Source: Cognatishimia sp. SS12 (GTDB taxonomy: Bacteria; Pseudomonadota; Alphaproteobacteria; Rhodobacterales; Rhodobacteraceae). Taken from it: DNA of 64,000 bases. Made by a program: the position numbers and the translations under genes. Shown here in pieces: positions 42,495-51,760 of this stretch (positions within the stretch are counted from its first letter, which is position 1; each line of letters opens with the position of its first letter). Location of the stretch: positions 124,001 to 188,000 of the forward strand of contig NZ_JAQNCZ010000004.1 of assembly GCF_028369055.1 (NCBI RefSeq), in the 5' to 3' direction. The notes under the pieces are model-generated. The model was not told the origin of the DNA. It saw only the letters and a list, made by a program, of their open reading frames with translations, and did no database searches.

Positions 42495-43358
42495 TTAGTT
42501 CAGATCGTCTTTGGTCATCAGCGTGTAGAACAGCCAAGACACCAAAAGCGTGATTGCAAAATAAATCAGAGACATCGCCGCCGCAGGGCCAAGGTCAAAC
42601 TGACCCAAGGCGATTTTCACCAGATCAATCGACAGCAGCGTGGTCGAATTGCCCGGCCCGCCGCCCGTCAGCACGAAAGGTTCGGTGTAGATGTTGAAAC
42701 TGTCCATGAACCGCAACAGGATCGCGATGGTCAGAACATTCTTCATCTTGGGCAGCTGGATAAAGCGAAAGACGCTCCAATTGCTGGCGCCATCGATCTT
42801 GGCCGCCTGATAATAGGCGTCAGGGATCGAGACGAGCCCGGCATAGGCCAAGAGCACCACCAGTGATGTCCAATGCCAGACGTCCATTGTGATGATCGTC
42901 ACCCAGGCCGCCACCGGATCTTGGGTCATGTCATAGTTGATGCCCAGAACATGGTTCAGGAAATAGCCCAAAAGGCCAATGTCAGGCAGCGCAAAGATGT
43001 TCCACATCGCGCCCACAACATTCCATGGGATCAGCATCGGCAATGCCATAAGGACCAGGCAGACCGGCACCCAAAAGCCTTTGCGCGGCATCGACAGCGC
43101 AATGGCAATGCCCAGCGGCACCTCGATGATCAGGATAAGCGCCGTGAACATAAACTGACGGCCCAATGCGGCGTGGAACCGATCTGAGCGCAGGATTTGT
43201 TCAAACCAGCCCAAGCCTTCCCAGAAGAACAGGTTGTCGCCAAAGGTTTCCTGTACCGAATAATTGACCACCGTCATCATCGGGATCAGCGCGTTAAACG
43301 CGACAAGCAGCAGAACGGGCAGGACAAAGAACCATGCCTTTTGATTTTCGGTTTTCAT
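42495..43358 (-). CDS. glpP: Glycerol ABC importer permease GlpP
   Basis: The 287-residue permease has six helices. The EAA loop reads YYQAAKIDGASNWSVFRFIQLPKMKNVL near residues 182-210, and TEPFVLTGGGPGNSTTLLSIDL is the usual post-loop motif. It overlaps glpT by four bases and is preceded by AGGAGGA. It pairs with GlpQ. Confidence 0.86.
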   Translation of the reverse strand: MKTENQKAWFFVLPVLLLVAFNALIPMMTVVNYSVQETFGDNLFFWEGLGWFEQILRSDRFHAALGRQFMFTALILIIEVPLGIAIALSMPRKGFWVPVCLVLMALPMLIPWNVVGAMWNIFALPDIGLLGYFLNHVLGINYDMTQDPVAAWVTIITMDVWHWTSLVVLLAYAGLVSIPDAYYQAAKIDGASNWSVFRFIQLPKMKNVLTIAILLRFMDSFNIYTEPFVLTGGGPGNSTTLLSIDLVKIALGQFDLGPAAAMSLIYFAITLLVSWLFYTLMTKDDLN

Positions 43359-44446
43359 GCCGCGTCCTCCTGTGACGCAATATCAGTTGCCAGCCAGCCA
43401 TCGGCATAAAGGCGGGTTTGATTTTGCTGAAATTGCAGATGCACGATGTCGCCTTTGGCGGGCGGGTTGCCGTTTAAGATCGCGGAAACGCGGTGCTCTC
43501 CGACTTCGACCTCGACCACGATGTGCCGGCCCACGTCTGAAACCTTGCGCACATGCGCCTCGATCCCGGTGTCAGAAAGCGACACGAACTCAGGCCGAAT
43601 GCCGATCTCTAATTTGCCGGATGTGCCGGATTTTATCGGCCCTTCCAGCGCAACAGGATGGCCATAAAAATGGGCCGTGCCATTGCGCATTTCCGCCGGA
43701 AGAACGTTCATGCCGGGTGAGCCGATAAAATGCCCCACAAAAGTATGCGCGGGCCGTTCAAACAGCTCAACCGGGGTGCCGACTTGCACCACTTCGCCCA
43801 GCTCCATCACCACAACCTGATCAGCGAATGTCAGCGCCTCGGTCTGGTCGTGGGTCACATAGATCATCGTGCGCCCCACCCGCTGGTGCAGTTCTTTGAG
43901 CTTGGTGCGCAGCTTCCATTTCAGATGCGGGTCGATCACGGTCAGCGGTTCATCGAACATGACGACATTCACATCATCCCGCACAAGGCCCCGCCCCATC
44001 GAGATTTTCTGTTTGTTGTCCGGCGAAAGCCCCGCGGCGCGGCGGTCGAGCATGTCGGTGACTTCCAGCATCTCCGCGATTTCGCGCACACGTTTGTCGA
44101 TGGTAGCGGCATCCACACCCCTGTTTTTCAAGGGAAACGCCAGGTTTTCATAAACCGTCATCGTGTCGTAGATCACGGGGAACTGAAACACCTGCGCAAT
44201 ATTGCGCTGATCCGGCGTCGCGGTGGTCATGTCATTGCCATCAAACAGGATTTGCCCTTCGGACGGCACCAGCAGCCCTGAAATAATGTTGAGCAATGTC
44301 GACTTACCGCAGCCCGATGGCCCCAGCAGCGCATAGGCCCCGCCGTCTTGCCAATCCAGGTCAACTTCTTTCAGCGCATAATCCTCTGGCCCCTTTGGTG
44401 CGGGGAAATAGGAATGTCTGAGGTTTTTGAGAGTAATCTTGGCCAT
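43355..44446 (-). CDS. glpT: Glycerol ABC importer ATPase GlpT (degenerate signature)
   Basis: The 363-residue ATPase has an intact Walker A (GPSGCGKST) and Walker B (VNVVMFDEP), but its signature reads LSPDNKQKISMGRG instead of LSGGQ, and the D-loop is VIDP rather than NLDA. With GlpS (canonical LSGGQ) it should form an asymmetric heterodimer with one impaired ATP site. A C-terminal OB-like regulatory domain is present. In the glpVSTPQ context it energises glycerol uptake; it is unrelated to the E. coli glycerol-3-phosphate antiporter GlpT. Confidence 0.86.
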   Translation of the reverse strand: MAKITLKNLRHSYFPAPKGPEDYALKEVDLDWQDGGAYALLGPSGCGKSTLLNIISGLLVPSEGQILFDGNDMTTATPDQRNIAQVFQFPVIYDTMTVYENLAFPLKNRGVDAATIDKRVREIAEMLEVTDMLDRRAAGLSPDNKQKISMGRGLVRDDVNVVMFDEPLTVIDPHLKWKLRTKLKELHQRVGRTMIYVTHDQTEALTFADQVVVMELGEVVQVGTPVELFERPAHTFVGHFIGSPGMNVLPAEMRNGTAHFYGHPVALEGPIKSGTSGKLEIGIRPEFVSLSDTGIEAHVRKVSDVGRHIVVEVEVGEHRVSAILNGNPPAKGDIVHLQFQQNQTRLYADGWLATDIASQEDAA

Positions 44447-44455
44447 ATTGTCCCC

Positions 44456-45517
44456 CTAGGCCGCCCGGCTGCCATCAGCCGCAAAGTAAAGGCAGGCATC
44501 GGTGTTCATGTAGAATGTGTGATCTTCGCCCAAACGATAGGGGTGCGTGCCATGCGCCAGCGACACCCAACCGTTGTCGCCAAACTCAAAATGCGCCGAG
44601 CTTTCTGATCCGGAAAGTTCCGTCACCCCAACGCGCCCGACAAGCGCGGTGCGCGCGGCGTCGGTCGCAAACGGCAACACATGGTTGGGCCGGATCGCAA
44701 CGGTATAGCGCCCATCCGCAAGGCCCGCGGCCTTTGCACCGGCGTCCCATTTGACATCGCCAAGGCGGAACTGGCCGCCAGTCTTTTGGACCGTGGCGTG
44801 GTTGATCGGCGGATCGGAAAAGACCTGCGCTGCTGTCAGCGATGCCGGGGCGCGATAGATCTCGGCCGTGGGGCCAAATTGCGCGACCTGACCATCGACC
44901 ATCAATGCGGTTTCCCCGCCCAGCAGCAGGGCTTCTTCCGGCTCTGAGGTGGCATAAACCACCACCGCGCCTCGCCCGGCGAAAAGTTCGGGCAGCATTT
45001 CGCGCAGCTCTTCGCGCAGTTTGTAATCCAGGTTGGCCAAAGGCTCATCCAGAAAGACGGCCTGGCTGTCCTTGGCAATTGCCCGCGCCAGGGCGCAGCG
45101 CTGTTGTTGCCCCCCGGACAATTCATGCGGCCGCCGATGCAGCATCGGGCCAAGCTTCAGGATGTCGGCAGCTTCGCCGACCCTGCCTTCGATTTCCGAT
45201 TTGGCCATGCCAGCCACGCGCAGCGGTGAGGCGATATTATCAAAGACGGTCATATGCGGGTAGTTCACAAAGAACTGATGCACGAGGCTGATGCGCCGCT
45301 TTTGCGTGCTGAGATCGGTGATGTCGGTGCCTTCCATCAGCAGCCGGCCATCAGCGACGGGATCAATGCCAGCCATCATCTTGATGAGCGAGGTTTTCCC
45401 TGCGCCGGTTTCGCCCAGCAAGACGTTGAAATGACCTTTCTTCAACGTCAGGCTGGTGGGTTTGATATGCGTAACCCCGCGCACAACCTTGGTCAGGTTT
45501 TTAAGTACAAGTGCCAT
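44456..45517 (-). CDS. glpS: Glycerol ABC importer ATPase GlpS
   Basis: The 353-residue ATPase has Walker A GETGAGKTSL, signature ELSGGQQQRCALARAIA, and Walker B AVFLDEPLANLDYKLR. The switch position reads YATSEPEEAL, where the usual His is replaced by Ser. The sister ATPase has a normal His (YVTHDQTEAL) but a degenerate signature, so the two proteins have complementary defects. The C-terminal regulatory domain follows residue 240. It is second in the operon after glpV. Confidence 0.87.
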   Translation of the reverse strand: MALVLKNLTKVVRGVTHIKPTSLTLKKGHFNVLLGETGAGKTSLIKMMAGIDPVADGRLLMEGTDITDLSTQKRRISLVHQFFVNYPHMTVFDNIASPLRVAGMAKSEIEGRVGEAADILKLGPMLHRRPHELSGGQQQRCALARAIAKDSQAVFLDEPLANLDYKLREELREMLPELFAGRGAVVVYATSEPEEALLLGGETALMVDGQVAQFGPTAEIYRAPASLTAAQVFSDPPINHATVQKTGGQFRLGDVKWDAGAKAAGLADGRYTVAIRPNHVLPFATDAARTALVGRVGVTELSGSESSAHFEFGDNGWVSLAHGTHPYRLGEDHTFYMNTDACLYFAADGSRAA

Positions 45518-45575
45518 AGCGCACCTTTTCGAAGAGAGAGTGTATTTGAAGGGAGCCGCCGTCCGGTCGGCAAGT

Positions 45576-45630
45576 GGCTGGGGCCGTGATGGCCCCAGCC
45601 CGCGTCAGACAAACGGGGAGAGTTGTCTGA
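45576..45630 (-). repeat. Tandem hairpins between glpV and glpS
   Basis: GGCTGGGGCC-N5-GGCCCCAGCC (45576-45600, perfect 10-bp stem) lies beside TCAGACAA-N10-TTGTCTGA (45605-45630, 8 bp). Neither has a T-run on the coding strand. The position after the solute-binding protein gene parallels the hairpin at 27823. Confidence 0.75.
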
Positions 45631-45642
45631 GTGACGCGATGA

Positions 45643-47379
45643 TCAGTTGCCGCTCCAGCGGGCCACGAGATCGTCGTAGTTTACGGTTTCACCCTGTGGT
45701 TTTTCGTTGTCCAGCTTGGGCTTGGCACCGCCGTTGGCAAACCACCATTCTGCGTCGCGTTCTTCGTTCAGACGTGGACCACAGCCGCCATAGACGTTCT
45801 GGGCTTCGTCCGCACGCTGCATACGCGCCATGGTGATATCCATTTCCTCAGCCAGACGGTCCATCGCCTCTTGCGGCGTGAAGGCACCGGAGTTTACGTC
45901 GCCAATCTGCTGCCACCAGATTTGGGCCAGCTTTGGATAATCAGGAACGTTGATCCCGGTTGGCGACCAAGCCACACGATCCGGCGAGCGGTAGAATTCA
46001 ACCAGACCACCCAGCTTTGGTGCGCGCTCGGTAAAGGACGCATGGTTCACCGAAGAGTCACGGGCAAAGGTCAGACCAACGTGAGATTTTTTCACGTCCA
46101 CAGTCTTGGATGTCACGAACTGTGCATAGAGCCATGCCGCCTGCGCGCGCTCGGATGGGGTGGATTTCAGGAAGGTCCAAGAGCCAACATCCTGATAACC
46201 AACCTTCTGGCCTTCTTCCCAATAAGGACCATGCGGGGATGGGGCCATGCGCCACAGTGGGTTGCCCTCGGCATCCACAGTGTTGTTGCCTTCGGACTGC
46301 GGTTTCACCATGTCTGCGGTGAAGGCGGTATACCAGAAGATCTGCTGCGCCACGTTGCCTTGCGACAGCGCTGGCAGGGATTGGTAGAAGTCAAAGGACG
46401 CCGCACCTGGAGGGGCGTAATTCCGCAGCCATTCATCCCACTTACGGATCGCATAAACAGCCGCTGGGCCGTTTGCTGCGCCGCCACGGGTGACGCTTGC
46501 ACCAGCTGGGTTACAGGAGCCTTCTTCCATGCGGATGCCCCATTCGTCGATTGGCACACCGTTTGGTTCACCTTTCGAACCAGCACCCGCCATAGACAAC
46601 CAAGCATCGGTCATCCGCCAGCCCAAATCCGGGGCGCGTTTGCCGTAATCCATGTGGCCATAGATGGTTGTGCCGTCGATTTCCTTGACATCTTTGCTAA
46701 AGAATTCAGCGATATCTTCGTAGGCCGACCAGTTGACCGGAACACCCAGCTCGTAGCCGTATTTTTCTTTGAAGGCCGCTTTCAGGTCTTCGCGGTCAAA
46801 CCAGTCCTTGCGGAACCAGTAGAGGTTCGCAAATTGCTGATCTGGCAGCTGATAAAGATCGCCGTCCGGACCCGTGGTAAACTGGGTGCCCATGAAGTCA
46901 TCCAGATCAAGCGTTGGCGAGGTTACGCCAGACCACTCGCCAGCCATCATGTCGCTGAGGTTATAGGCCAGCTGCAGGCGCGAGTGCGTACCGATCAGAT
47001 CGGAGTCGTTCACATAGCCATCATAGAGGTTCCGCTTGGTCTGCATCTGTGTTTGCACAGCTTGCACCACTTCGCCTTCGCCAAGGATCTGGTGGTTCAC
47101 CTTGATCCCGGTGATTTCCTCAAAGGCTTTGGTCAGCACTTCGGCTTCGTAGCCATGCGTTGGAATGCCTTCGGAAAGCACGTTGATTTCCATGCCGGCA
47201 TACGGCTCTGCTGCTTTGATGAACCATTGCATTTCAGACATCTGCTCATCTTTGCTGAGCGTAGATGGCTGGAATTCGGTATCGATCCAACGCTTTGCCG
47301 CCGCTTCATCGGCATAAAGCGAGTGTGTGCCCGCAATCACAGCCGCAGCTGCAACAGCGGAAAGAAGATACGTCCGCAT
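45643..47379 (-). CDS. glpV: Glycerol ABC importer periplasmic binding protein GlpV
   Basis: The 578-residue protein has a Sec signal peptide (YLLSAVAAAAVIAGTHSLYA, cleavage near residue 23) and the unusually large size of GlpV-type binding proteins; most CUT1 proteins are ~420. Landmarks are FQPSTLSKDEQMSEMQWFIKAAEPY near residue 37, YQLPDQQFANLYWFRKDWF near 180, and a C-terminal MQRADEAQNVYGGCGPRLN. It captures glycerol for GlpPQST. GGGAGGA precedes the ATG. Codon use is strongly biased, suggesting high expression. Confidence 0.9.
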   Translation of the reverse strand: MRTYLLSAVAAAAVIAGTHSLYADEAAAKRWIDTEFQPSTLSKDEQMSEMQWFIKAAEPYAGMEINVLSEGIPTHGYEAEVLTKAFEEITGIKVNHQILGEGEVVQAVQTQMQTKRNLYDGYVNDSDLIGTHSRLQLAYNLSDMMAGEWSGVTSPTLDLDDFMGTQFTTGPDGDLYQLPDQQFANLYWFRKDWFDREDLKAAFKEKYGYELGVPVNWSAYEDIAEFFSKDVKEIDGTTIYGHMDYGKRAPDLGWRMTDAWLSMAGAGSKGEPNGVPIDEWGIRMEEGSCNPAGASVTRGGAANGPAAVYAIRKWDEWLRNYAPPGAASFDFYQSLPALSQGNVAQQIFWYTAFTADMVKPQSEGNNTVDAEGNPLWRMAPSPHGPYWEEGQKVGYQDVGSWTFLKSTPSERAQAAWLYAQFVTSKTVDVKKSHVGLTFARDSSVNHASFTERAPKLGGLVEFYRSPDRVAWSPTGINVPDYPKLAQIWWQQIGDVNSGAFTPQEAMDRLAEEMDITMARMQRADEAQNVYGGCGPRLNEERDAEWWFANGGAKPKLDNEKPQGETVNYDDLVARWSGN

Positions 47380-47626
47380 CTTTTCCTCCCAATTTTACGA
47401 ACCCGGCATTCAACCGGTTACATAACGTTTGCAAAACCGGGGTAATACGTCAACTAATAAATTAGTAGACAGACCTCGTGCCCTCACGTCACATTTTCAA
47501 CCACTTGAATTCAAACAGTTATACACCATAGACGAGTGCGACATTCGGCGACATTCATTTGAGCAAATTACAACATCATATGAAATCACGCCTTGAGATC
47601 CGGCCGAGAATCACACGGCATTTTGC
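47380..47626 (-). promoter_or_regulatory. Upstream region of glpV with dyad and direct repeat
   Basis: This 247-bp region has no gene. It contains the dyad ACTAAT-AA-ATTAGT (47453-47466), about 75 bp before the glpV start. Further upstream is a direct repeat, CGACATTC-GG-CGACATTC (about 47540-47557). Either could bind a regulator such as a GlpR-type DeoR protein, but no glpR gene is in the window and no consensus is matched. Confidence 0.4.
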
Positions 47627-48928
47627 TCACATTCGATCGCGCAGACGGTACCAGAGCATCGCCAGAGTCAGCAAAGGCAATCGAAACCGCGCGCCGCCCG
47701 GCATCGCTGGCGGAACAACCTGCGCCATAATATCAAAGCGCTCGGCCTGCCCGGCGATGGCTTCGGCAGCGATTTCCCCGGCCAGCGTCCCAAGCGCGAG
47801 CCCGTGACCGGAATAGCCGGACATGCTGAAGATATTGCCAGCCACCCGCCTGAAATCCGGCAGGCGCGTGCGCGTGATCGCCAGGGTGCCGCCCCAAGCG
47901 TAATCAATGCGGGTCTGCGCCAATTGCGGAAATATCTGCACCATCGGGCGGCGGACTTTCGCGGCAATATTGCTGGCAAAGCGATCCCCATAGCTTTCGC
48001 TGCCCCCAAACAGCAGCCGATGATCTGAACTCAGGCGAAAGTAATTCACCACAAATTTGGAATCCGCGACCGCAAGGTTTTCGCGCAGCACCGAGGCGCG
48101 CAGAGCCGGTGCCAAAGGCGCGGTTGCGATGATGTAATTGTTGATTGGCATCACATGGCGCGCCACGGCGCTGGACAGATCCCCAAGATAGCCGTTGCAC
48201 CCGAGCACCACGTAATCACAGCTGATCTGCGCCCGATCTGTTTTGACCACAGGGCGCTTGCCCGGCGAAATACCGATCACACGGCTTTGTTCATGCAGCA
48301 CCGCCCCGGCACGCTGCGCCAAACGCCCAAGGCCAAGGGCAAATTGCAACGGATCAATATGACCGGCCCGCTGATCACGCAGCCCGCCGTGATAGGCTGT
48401 GCTGCCCACCAACTGTCGCGCAGCATCTTTGTCCAGAAACGTGATCGCCTCTTCGCCATAGCGGTCCTGCAGGTGCCGCACATAGGCTTCGGTGTGTGGC
48501 ACATAGCGCGCGCGGTGGTCCAGATGCAAAAGCCCGGGGTGAAACTGCGTTCGCACCGCATCGGTTTCAGACAGGGCCCGCACCTTGTCCAGCGCCTGTC
48601 GACCGATCTGCCAGAGCGCGGCCGCCCTGTCGCGCCCATAGCGCTTTTCGAGCGAAATCTGATCAATGCGCTGGCCCTGCCCGACCTGCCCGCCATTGCG
48701 CCCGGAGGCCCCAAAGCCTATGCGCTGCGCCTCAAGCAGGTGCACCTTATAGCCGCGCTGCGCCAGATGGAGCGCGGTAGAAAGCCCGGTATAGCCACCG
48801 CCCACGACGCAGACGTCACAAGAGATTTGACCCTGTGCCGCAGTGCAATTCGGCAGCCCCTTGACACCAGTTGCATAATAAGACGGCGGATAGCGGCCGG
48901 GCCGATCATTCGCGGTCAAAAGATCCAT
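47627..48928 (-). CDS. FAD-dependent amine oxidoreductase, PuuB-like
   Basis: The 433-residue protein has the Rossmann FAD motif VCVVGGGYTGLSTALHLAQRG near residues 39-60, GFGASGRNGGQVGQGQ near 71-87, and a C-terminal MSGYSGHGLALGTLAGEIAAEAI FAD contact near 373. This DAO-family pattern fits gamma-glutamylputrescine oxidoreductase. It follows a glutamine-synthetase-like gene with ATGA overlap, as puuA and puuB products act sequentially. Other gamma-glutamylated amines are possible. No puuC or puuD homologue is nearby. Confidence 0.85.
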   Translation of the reverse strand: MDLLTANDRPGRYPPSYYATGVKGLPNCTAAQGQISCDVCVVGGGYTGLSTALHLAQRGYKVHLLEAQRIGFGASGRNGGQVGQGQRIDQISLEKRYGRDRAAALWQIGRQALDKVRALSETDAVRTQFHPGLLHLDHRARYVPHTEAYVRHLQDRYGEEAITFLDKDAARQLVGSTAYHGGLRDQRAGHIDPLQFALGLGRLAQRAGAVLHEQSRVIGISPGKRPVVKTDRAQISCDYVVLGCNGYLGDLSSAVARHVMPINNYIIATAPLAPALRASVLRENLAVADSKFVVNYFRLSSDHRLLFGGSESYGDRFASNIAAKVRRPMVQIFPQLAQTRIDYAWGGTLAITRTRLPDFRRVAGNIFSMSGYSGHGLALGTLAGEIAAEAIAGQAERFDIMAQVVPPAMPGGARFRLPLLTLAMLWYRLRDRM

Positions 48929-50319
48929 CAGACATTCAGCAACAGATGCTGACGCTCCCAGGGCGAAATTTCGCGCTGATATTCTTCGTTTTCTGCGATC
49001 TTGATGTCGTAATAGAGCCGGCAGAAATCAGGGCCCAGAACTTCCCACAGCTCTTTGGCCCCTTCAAAGATATCCAAGGCCACATTCAGACTGACTGGCA
49101 GCGGATCCTCAGGGTCCCATACTTCGACCAAGGCCGGTTGCCGCGGCTGAACCTTGTTGCGCATCCCCAAGAGACCACAGGCAAGCGAGGTGGCAATCGC
49201 CAGATATGGGTTGCAATCCATGCCGATGACCCGGTTCTCCACCCGCCGCGCTTCGGGGCTAGAATGGGGCACCCGCAATCCGGTGGTGCGATTGTCCACG
49301 GCCCATTCCAGATTGGAGGGCGCGCTATGGGTTTCGCCAGAAATGCGGCGATAGGAATTCACATAAGGGGCGAGCAGCGGCATGCCCTGCATCAAGTATT
49401 TCTGCGAGCCGCCGATAAAATGCGCAAAAGCCTCTGTGGCTTCGCCCTCTGGGTCCGAAAAGATGTTGCGCCCGGTTTTTGCGTCCAGCACCGATTGATG
49501 CAAATGCATGGCGCTGCCCGGCTCATCGCGGATCGGTTTGGCCATGAACGTGGCAAACACCCCGTTGCGCAACGCGGCCTCGCGGATCGTGCGCTTGAAC
49601 AGAAACACCTGATCCGCCAGTTGCAGCGGATCGCCATGCGGCAGGTTGATTTCGATCTGCCCGGCCCCGCCTTCCTGAATGACCGTATCAATGCGCAGCC
49701 CCTGATCTTCGGCAAAATCATAAACCGTGTCGATGATCGGGCCAAATTCATCCACCGCGGCCATGGAATAGACCTGACGGCTTGCCCCCCGACGTCCGGT
49801 GCGGCCCACCGGAGGTTCGACCGGCTCATTGGGGTCGATATTGGGTTTGGTCAGGTAAAATTCCAGCTCGGGGGCGACCACTGGGGTCAGCCCCTGCTCG
49901 CTGTAAAGATCCAGCACCCGCCGCAGGACATTGCGCGGGGCCAGCGTCACATGGCCACCACCGCGAAATTGCATATCGCAGATCACCTGCAACGTGGGTT
50001 CTTCAGCCCAGGGGGCCGCCGTCGCTGTCGCCATATCCGGCACCAGCACCACGTCTTTTTCCATCCACTGCTGGTCAATCTCCATATCGACGTATTCGCC
50101 AGAAATGGTCTGATAGAACAGCGATATCGGCAGATAATAGGTGTCTGTGGGGTCAAACTTATAAGCGGGCATGGCCTTGCCACGCGAGGTCCCTGCAAGG
50201 TCAGGGATGATAATTTCCACCTCCTCAAGGCGGGCCCCGCTCAGATAGTCTTGAAACGCCTCAGGCAGCGCGTGCAACCATGCGGCCTGATCTTTGATCT
50301 TCTGTTTTTTCTTCCCCAT
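48928..50319 (-). CDS. Glutamine synthetase family, gamma-glutamylputrescine synthetase-like (PuuA)
   Basis: The start at 50319 follows AGAGGG; the longer frame to 50349 lacks a site. The 463-residue protein has the GS beta-grasp and catalytic domains: VVAPELEFYL near residue 150, QEGGAGQIEINLPHGDPLQLADQVFLFKRTIREAA near 220-255, and FMAKPIRDEPGSAMHLHQS near 265. RVENRVIGMDCNPYLAIATSLA lies near 370. It differs from GlnA in spacing and in lacking the adenylylation-loop Tyr motif. It probably ligates glutamate to putrescine or a related amine using ATP, for nitrogen scavenging. Confidence 0.86.
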   Translation of the reverse strand: MGKKKQKIKDQAAWLHALPEAFQDYLSGARLEEVEIIIPDLAGTSRGKAMPAYKFDPTDTYYLPISLFYQTISGEYVDMEIDQQWMEKDVVLVPDMATATAAPWAEEPTLQVICDMQFRGGGHVTLAPRNVLRRVLDLYSEQGLTPVVAPELEFYLTKPNIDPNEPVEPPVGRTGRRGASRQVYSMAAVDEFGPIIDTVYDFAEDQGLRIDTVIQEGGAGQIEINLPHGDPLQLADQVFLFKRTIREAALRNGVFATFMAKPIRDEPGSAMHLHQSVLDAKTGRNIFSDPEGEATEAFAHFIGGSQKYLMQGMPLLAPYVNSYRRISGETHSAPSNLEWAVDNRTTGLRVPHSSPEARRVENRVIGMDCNPYLAIATSLACGLLGMRNKVQPRQPALVEVWDPEDPLPVSLNVALDIFEGAKELWEVLGPDFCRLYYDIKIAENEEYQREISPWERQHLLLNV

Positions 50320-50545
50320 ATGCCCTCTGGCAAAACTGACCGCGCCCACAAAGGAATCGCCGTCTTACATCAATCATGACGCTGTGCCTGTGCCCCTGCA
50401 AGCGCCATGCGGGTTGCTTTGCAACTTTGCAGGCTCTGATCAGCGGACCGGCGCGGTGCACCCCGCGTCAGGCACGTAAATATGGGGATTTTGGATGCCA
50501 AAAGGACCACACCCAACCCTGTATCGTGTTTTCTCGGATGGGGGA

Positions 50546-50635
50546 TGGCGGAGAAGGTGGGATTCGAACCCACGGAGGGCGTTAACCCTCGTCGGTTTTC
50601 AAGACCGGTGCATTCAACCACTCTGCCACTTCTCC
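50546..50635 (-). tRNA. tRNA-Ser(TGA)
   Basis: Read on the minus strand, the 90-nt sequence is a class II tRNA. The acceptor GGAGAAG pairs with CTTCTCC, discriminator G, encoded CCA. The anticodon arm CGGTC-TTGAAAA-CCG gives anticodon TGA, the long variable arm is CGAGGGTTAACGCCCTC, and the T-loop is TTCGAAT. It reads UCA and probably other UCN codons. Confidence 0.96.
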
Positions 50636-50829
50636 GACCCGGACTGAACTAATGCCACCGGATTGATTCTGAAAGGGCGAATTAGGGGAAATTTCGCCGA
50701 CGGAGGGGCGCAGCCTTTTCACGCGGCTTGACAGTCGATAGACTGCGCTCAATCCCCAGCCGACAGGCACGAAAAACGGGGCAGAACGCTGGTCAAAAAT
50801 CGGCGCGGATATCAGGCAAAGGGCACGTC
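50636..50829 (+). other. Gap between tRNA-Ser and the SPOR gene
   Basis: 194 bp without a gene. TTGACA at 50728-50733 is a perfect -35 element on the plus strand, but no good -10 follows at 17 bp. The tRNA-Ser promoter must also lie here on the other strand. Confidence 0.35.
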
Positions 50830-51744
50830 ATGACGAAGAATATTCTTGGGCATTCCCCACAGGAACGCGGGCGACTGCCACGCGGACAGCAGCCATACAT
50901 GCAGGCCGGGCGCGCCGCGCTTTTGGCCACCGCGCTTGTGGCGGTCAGCGCCTGCGAGCCGCTGAAAGATTTCAGCCTGCGCAAACCGGCCGAGGAAACG
51001 GCGACCACCAATACCGCAACCACCACAAAATTTGTCGAACGCGACGTCGAAGCCCCCGAGGTTTTCTCGGTCTCTGAGGCCGGTCTCTGGGATGGGCGCC
51101 CCAGCCTTGGTGGCGTTTGGGTCGCGCACCCGGATGTGACCGATCCGGAGCGGGTGATCATCCGCAACAAGGCCAATGGTAAATTCGTCATCGGCGCGCT
51201 GTTCCGCCGCGAACGCGCCATTCCAGGGCCGCGTCTGCAAGTGTCCTCCGATGCGGCCGCCGCGATCTCGATGTTGGCCGGGCAGCCGGTTGAGTTGGAA
51301 GTGACAGCCCTGCGCCGCGAAGAGGCCCCAGTGGATGTGCCCCAAGAGGACAGCGTCGAAGCCGCCGATACTGTTGAGACCGAAACACTTGATCCGATCC
51401 TCAGCGCCGGGGCAGCCATCGATGCCGCCGAGGCCAGCGCCGAAACAGAGGTGGCGGCAACGCCCCCGGCCCCTGCAGCACCCAAACCGGCGGCCCCCGC
51501 CGCCAGCGGGTTGACCAAACCCTTTATTCAAATCGGCATTTTCAGCGTCGAAGGCAATGCCAACGGTGCCGCCGCGCAGATGCGCAGCGCTGGCATGGTG
51601 CCCACGGTCAAAAAGCAGACCAGCAAGGGCAAGACCTTCTGGCGTGTCCTCGTTGGCCCCGCCACCTCAAAGGCGGAGCGCGGCGATTTGATCAAAAAGA
51701 TTCACGCAGCGGGCTTTACCGATGCCTATGCTGTGACCCATTGA
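50830..51744 (+). CDS. SPOR-domain lipoprotein
   Basis: The ATG at 50830 gives 304 residues; ATG 50899 would give a cleaner lipoprotein signal (MQAGRAALLATALVAVSAC), with the lipidation Cys at residue 42 of the longer form. A Pro/Ala/Glu-rich linker spans about residues 150-225. The C-terminal ~75 residues (PFIQIGIFSVEGNANGAAAQMRSAGMVP...FWRVLVGPATSKAERGDLIKKIHAAGF) form a SPOR domain, which binds denuded septal peptidoglycan. It precedes the DD-carboxypeptidase gene by 16 bp, so an outer-membrane role in septal cell-wall work is likely. RlpA is one relative, but no RlpA catalytic domain is recognised. Confidence 0.82.
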   Translation: MTKNILGHSPQERGRLPRGQQPYMQAGRAALLATALVAVSACEPLKDFSLRKPAEETATTNTATTTKFVERDVEAPEVFSVSEAGLWDGRPSLGGVWVAHPDVTDPERVIIRNKANGKFVIGALFRRERAIPGPRLQVSSDAAAAISMLAGQPVELEVTALRREEAPVDVPQEDSVEAADTVETETLDPILSAGAAIDAAEASAETEVAATPPAPAAPKPAAPAASGLTKPFIQIGIFSVEGNANGAAAQMRSAGMVPTVKKQTSKGKTFWRVLVGPATSKAERGDLIKKIHAAGFTDAYAVTH

Positions 51745-51760
51745 TGATTTTAAGGAGAGC

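Noticed and set aside
45871-47445. 524-codon plus-strand open frame opposite glpV
   Set aside because: Antisense shadow of the strongly codon-biased glpV gene.
48871-50379. 502-codon plus-strand open frame opposite the PuuA-like gene
   Set aside because: Antisense shadow; spans two clear minus-strand genes and shows no domain.
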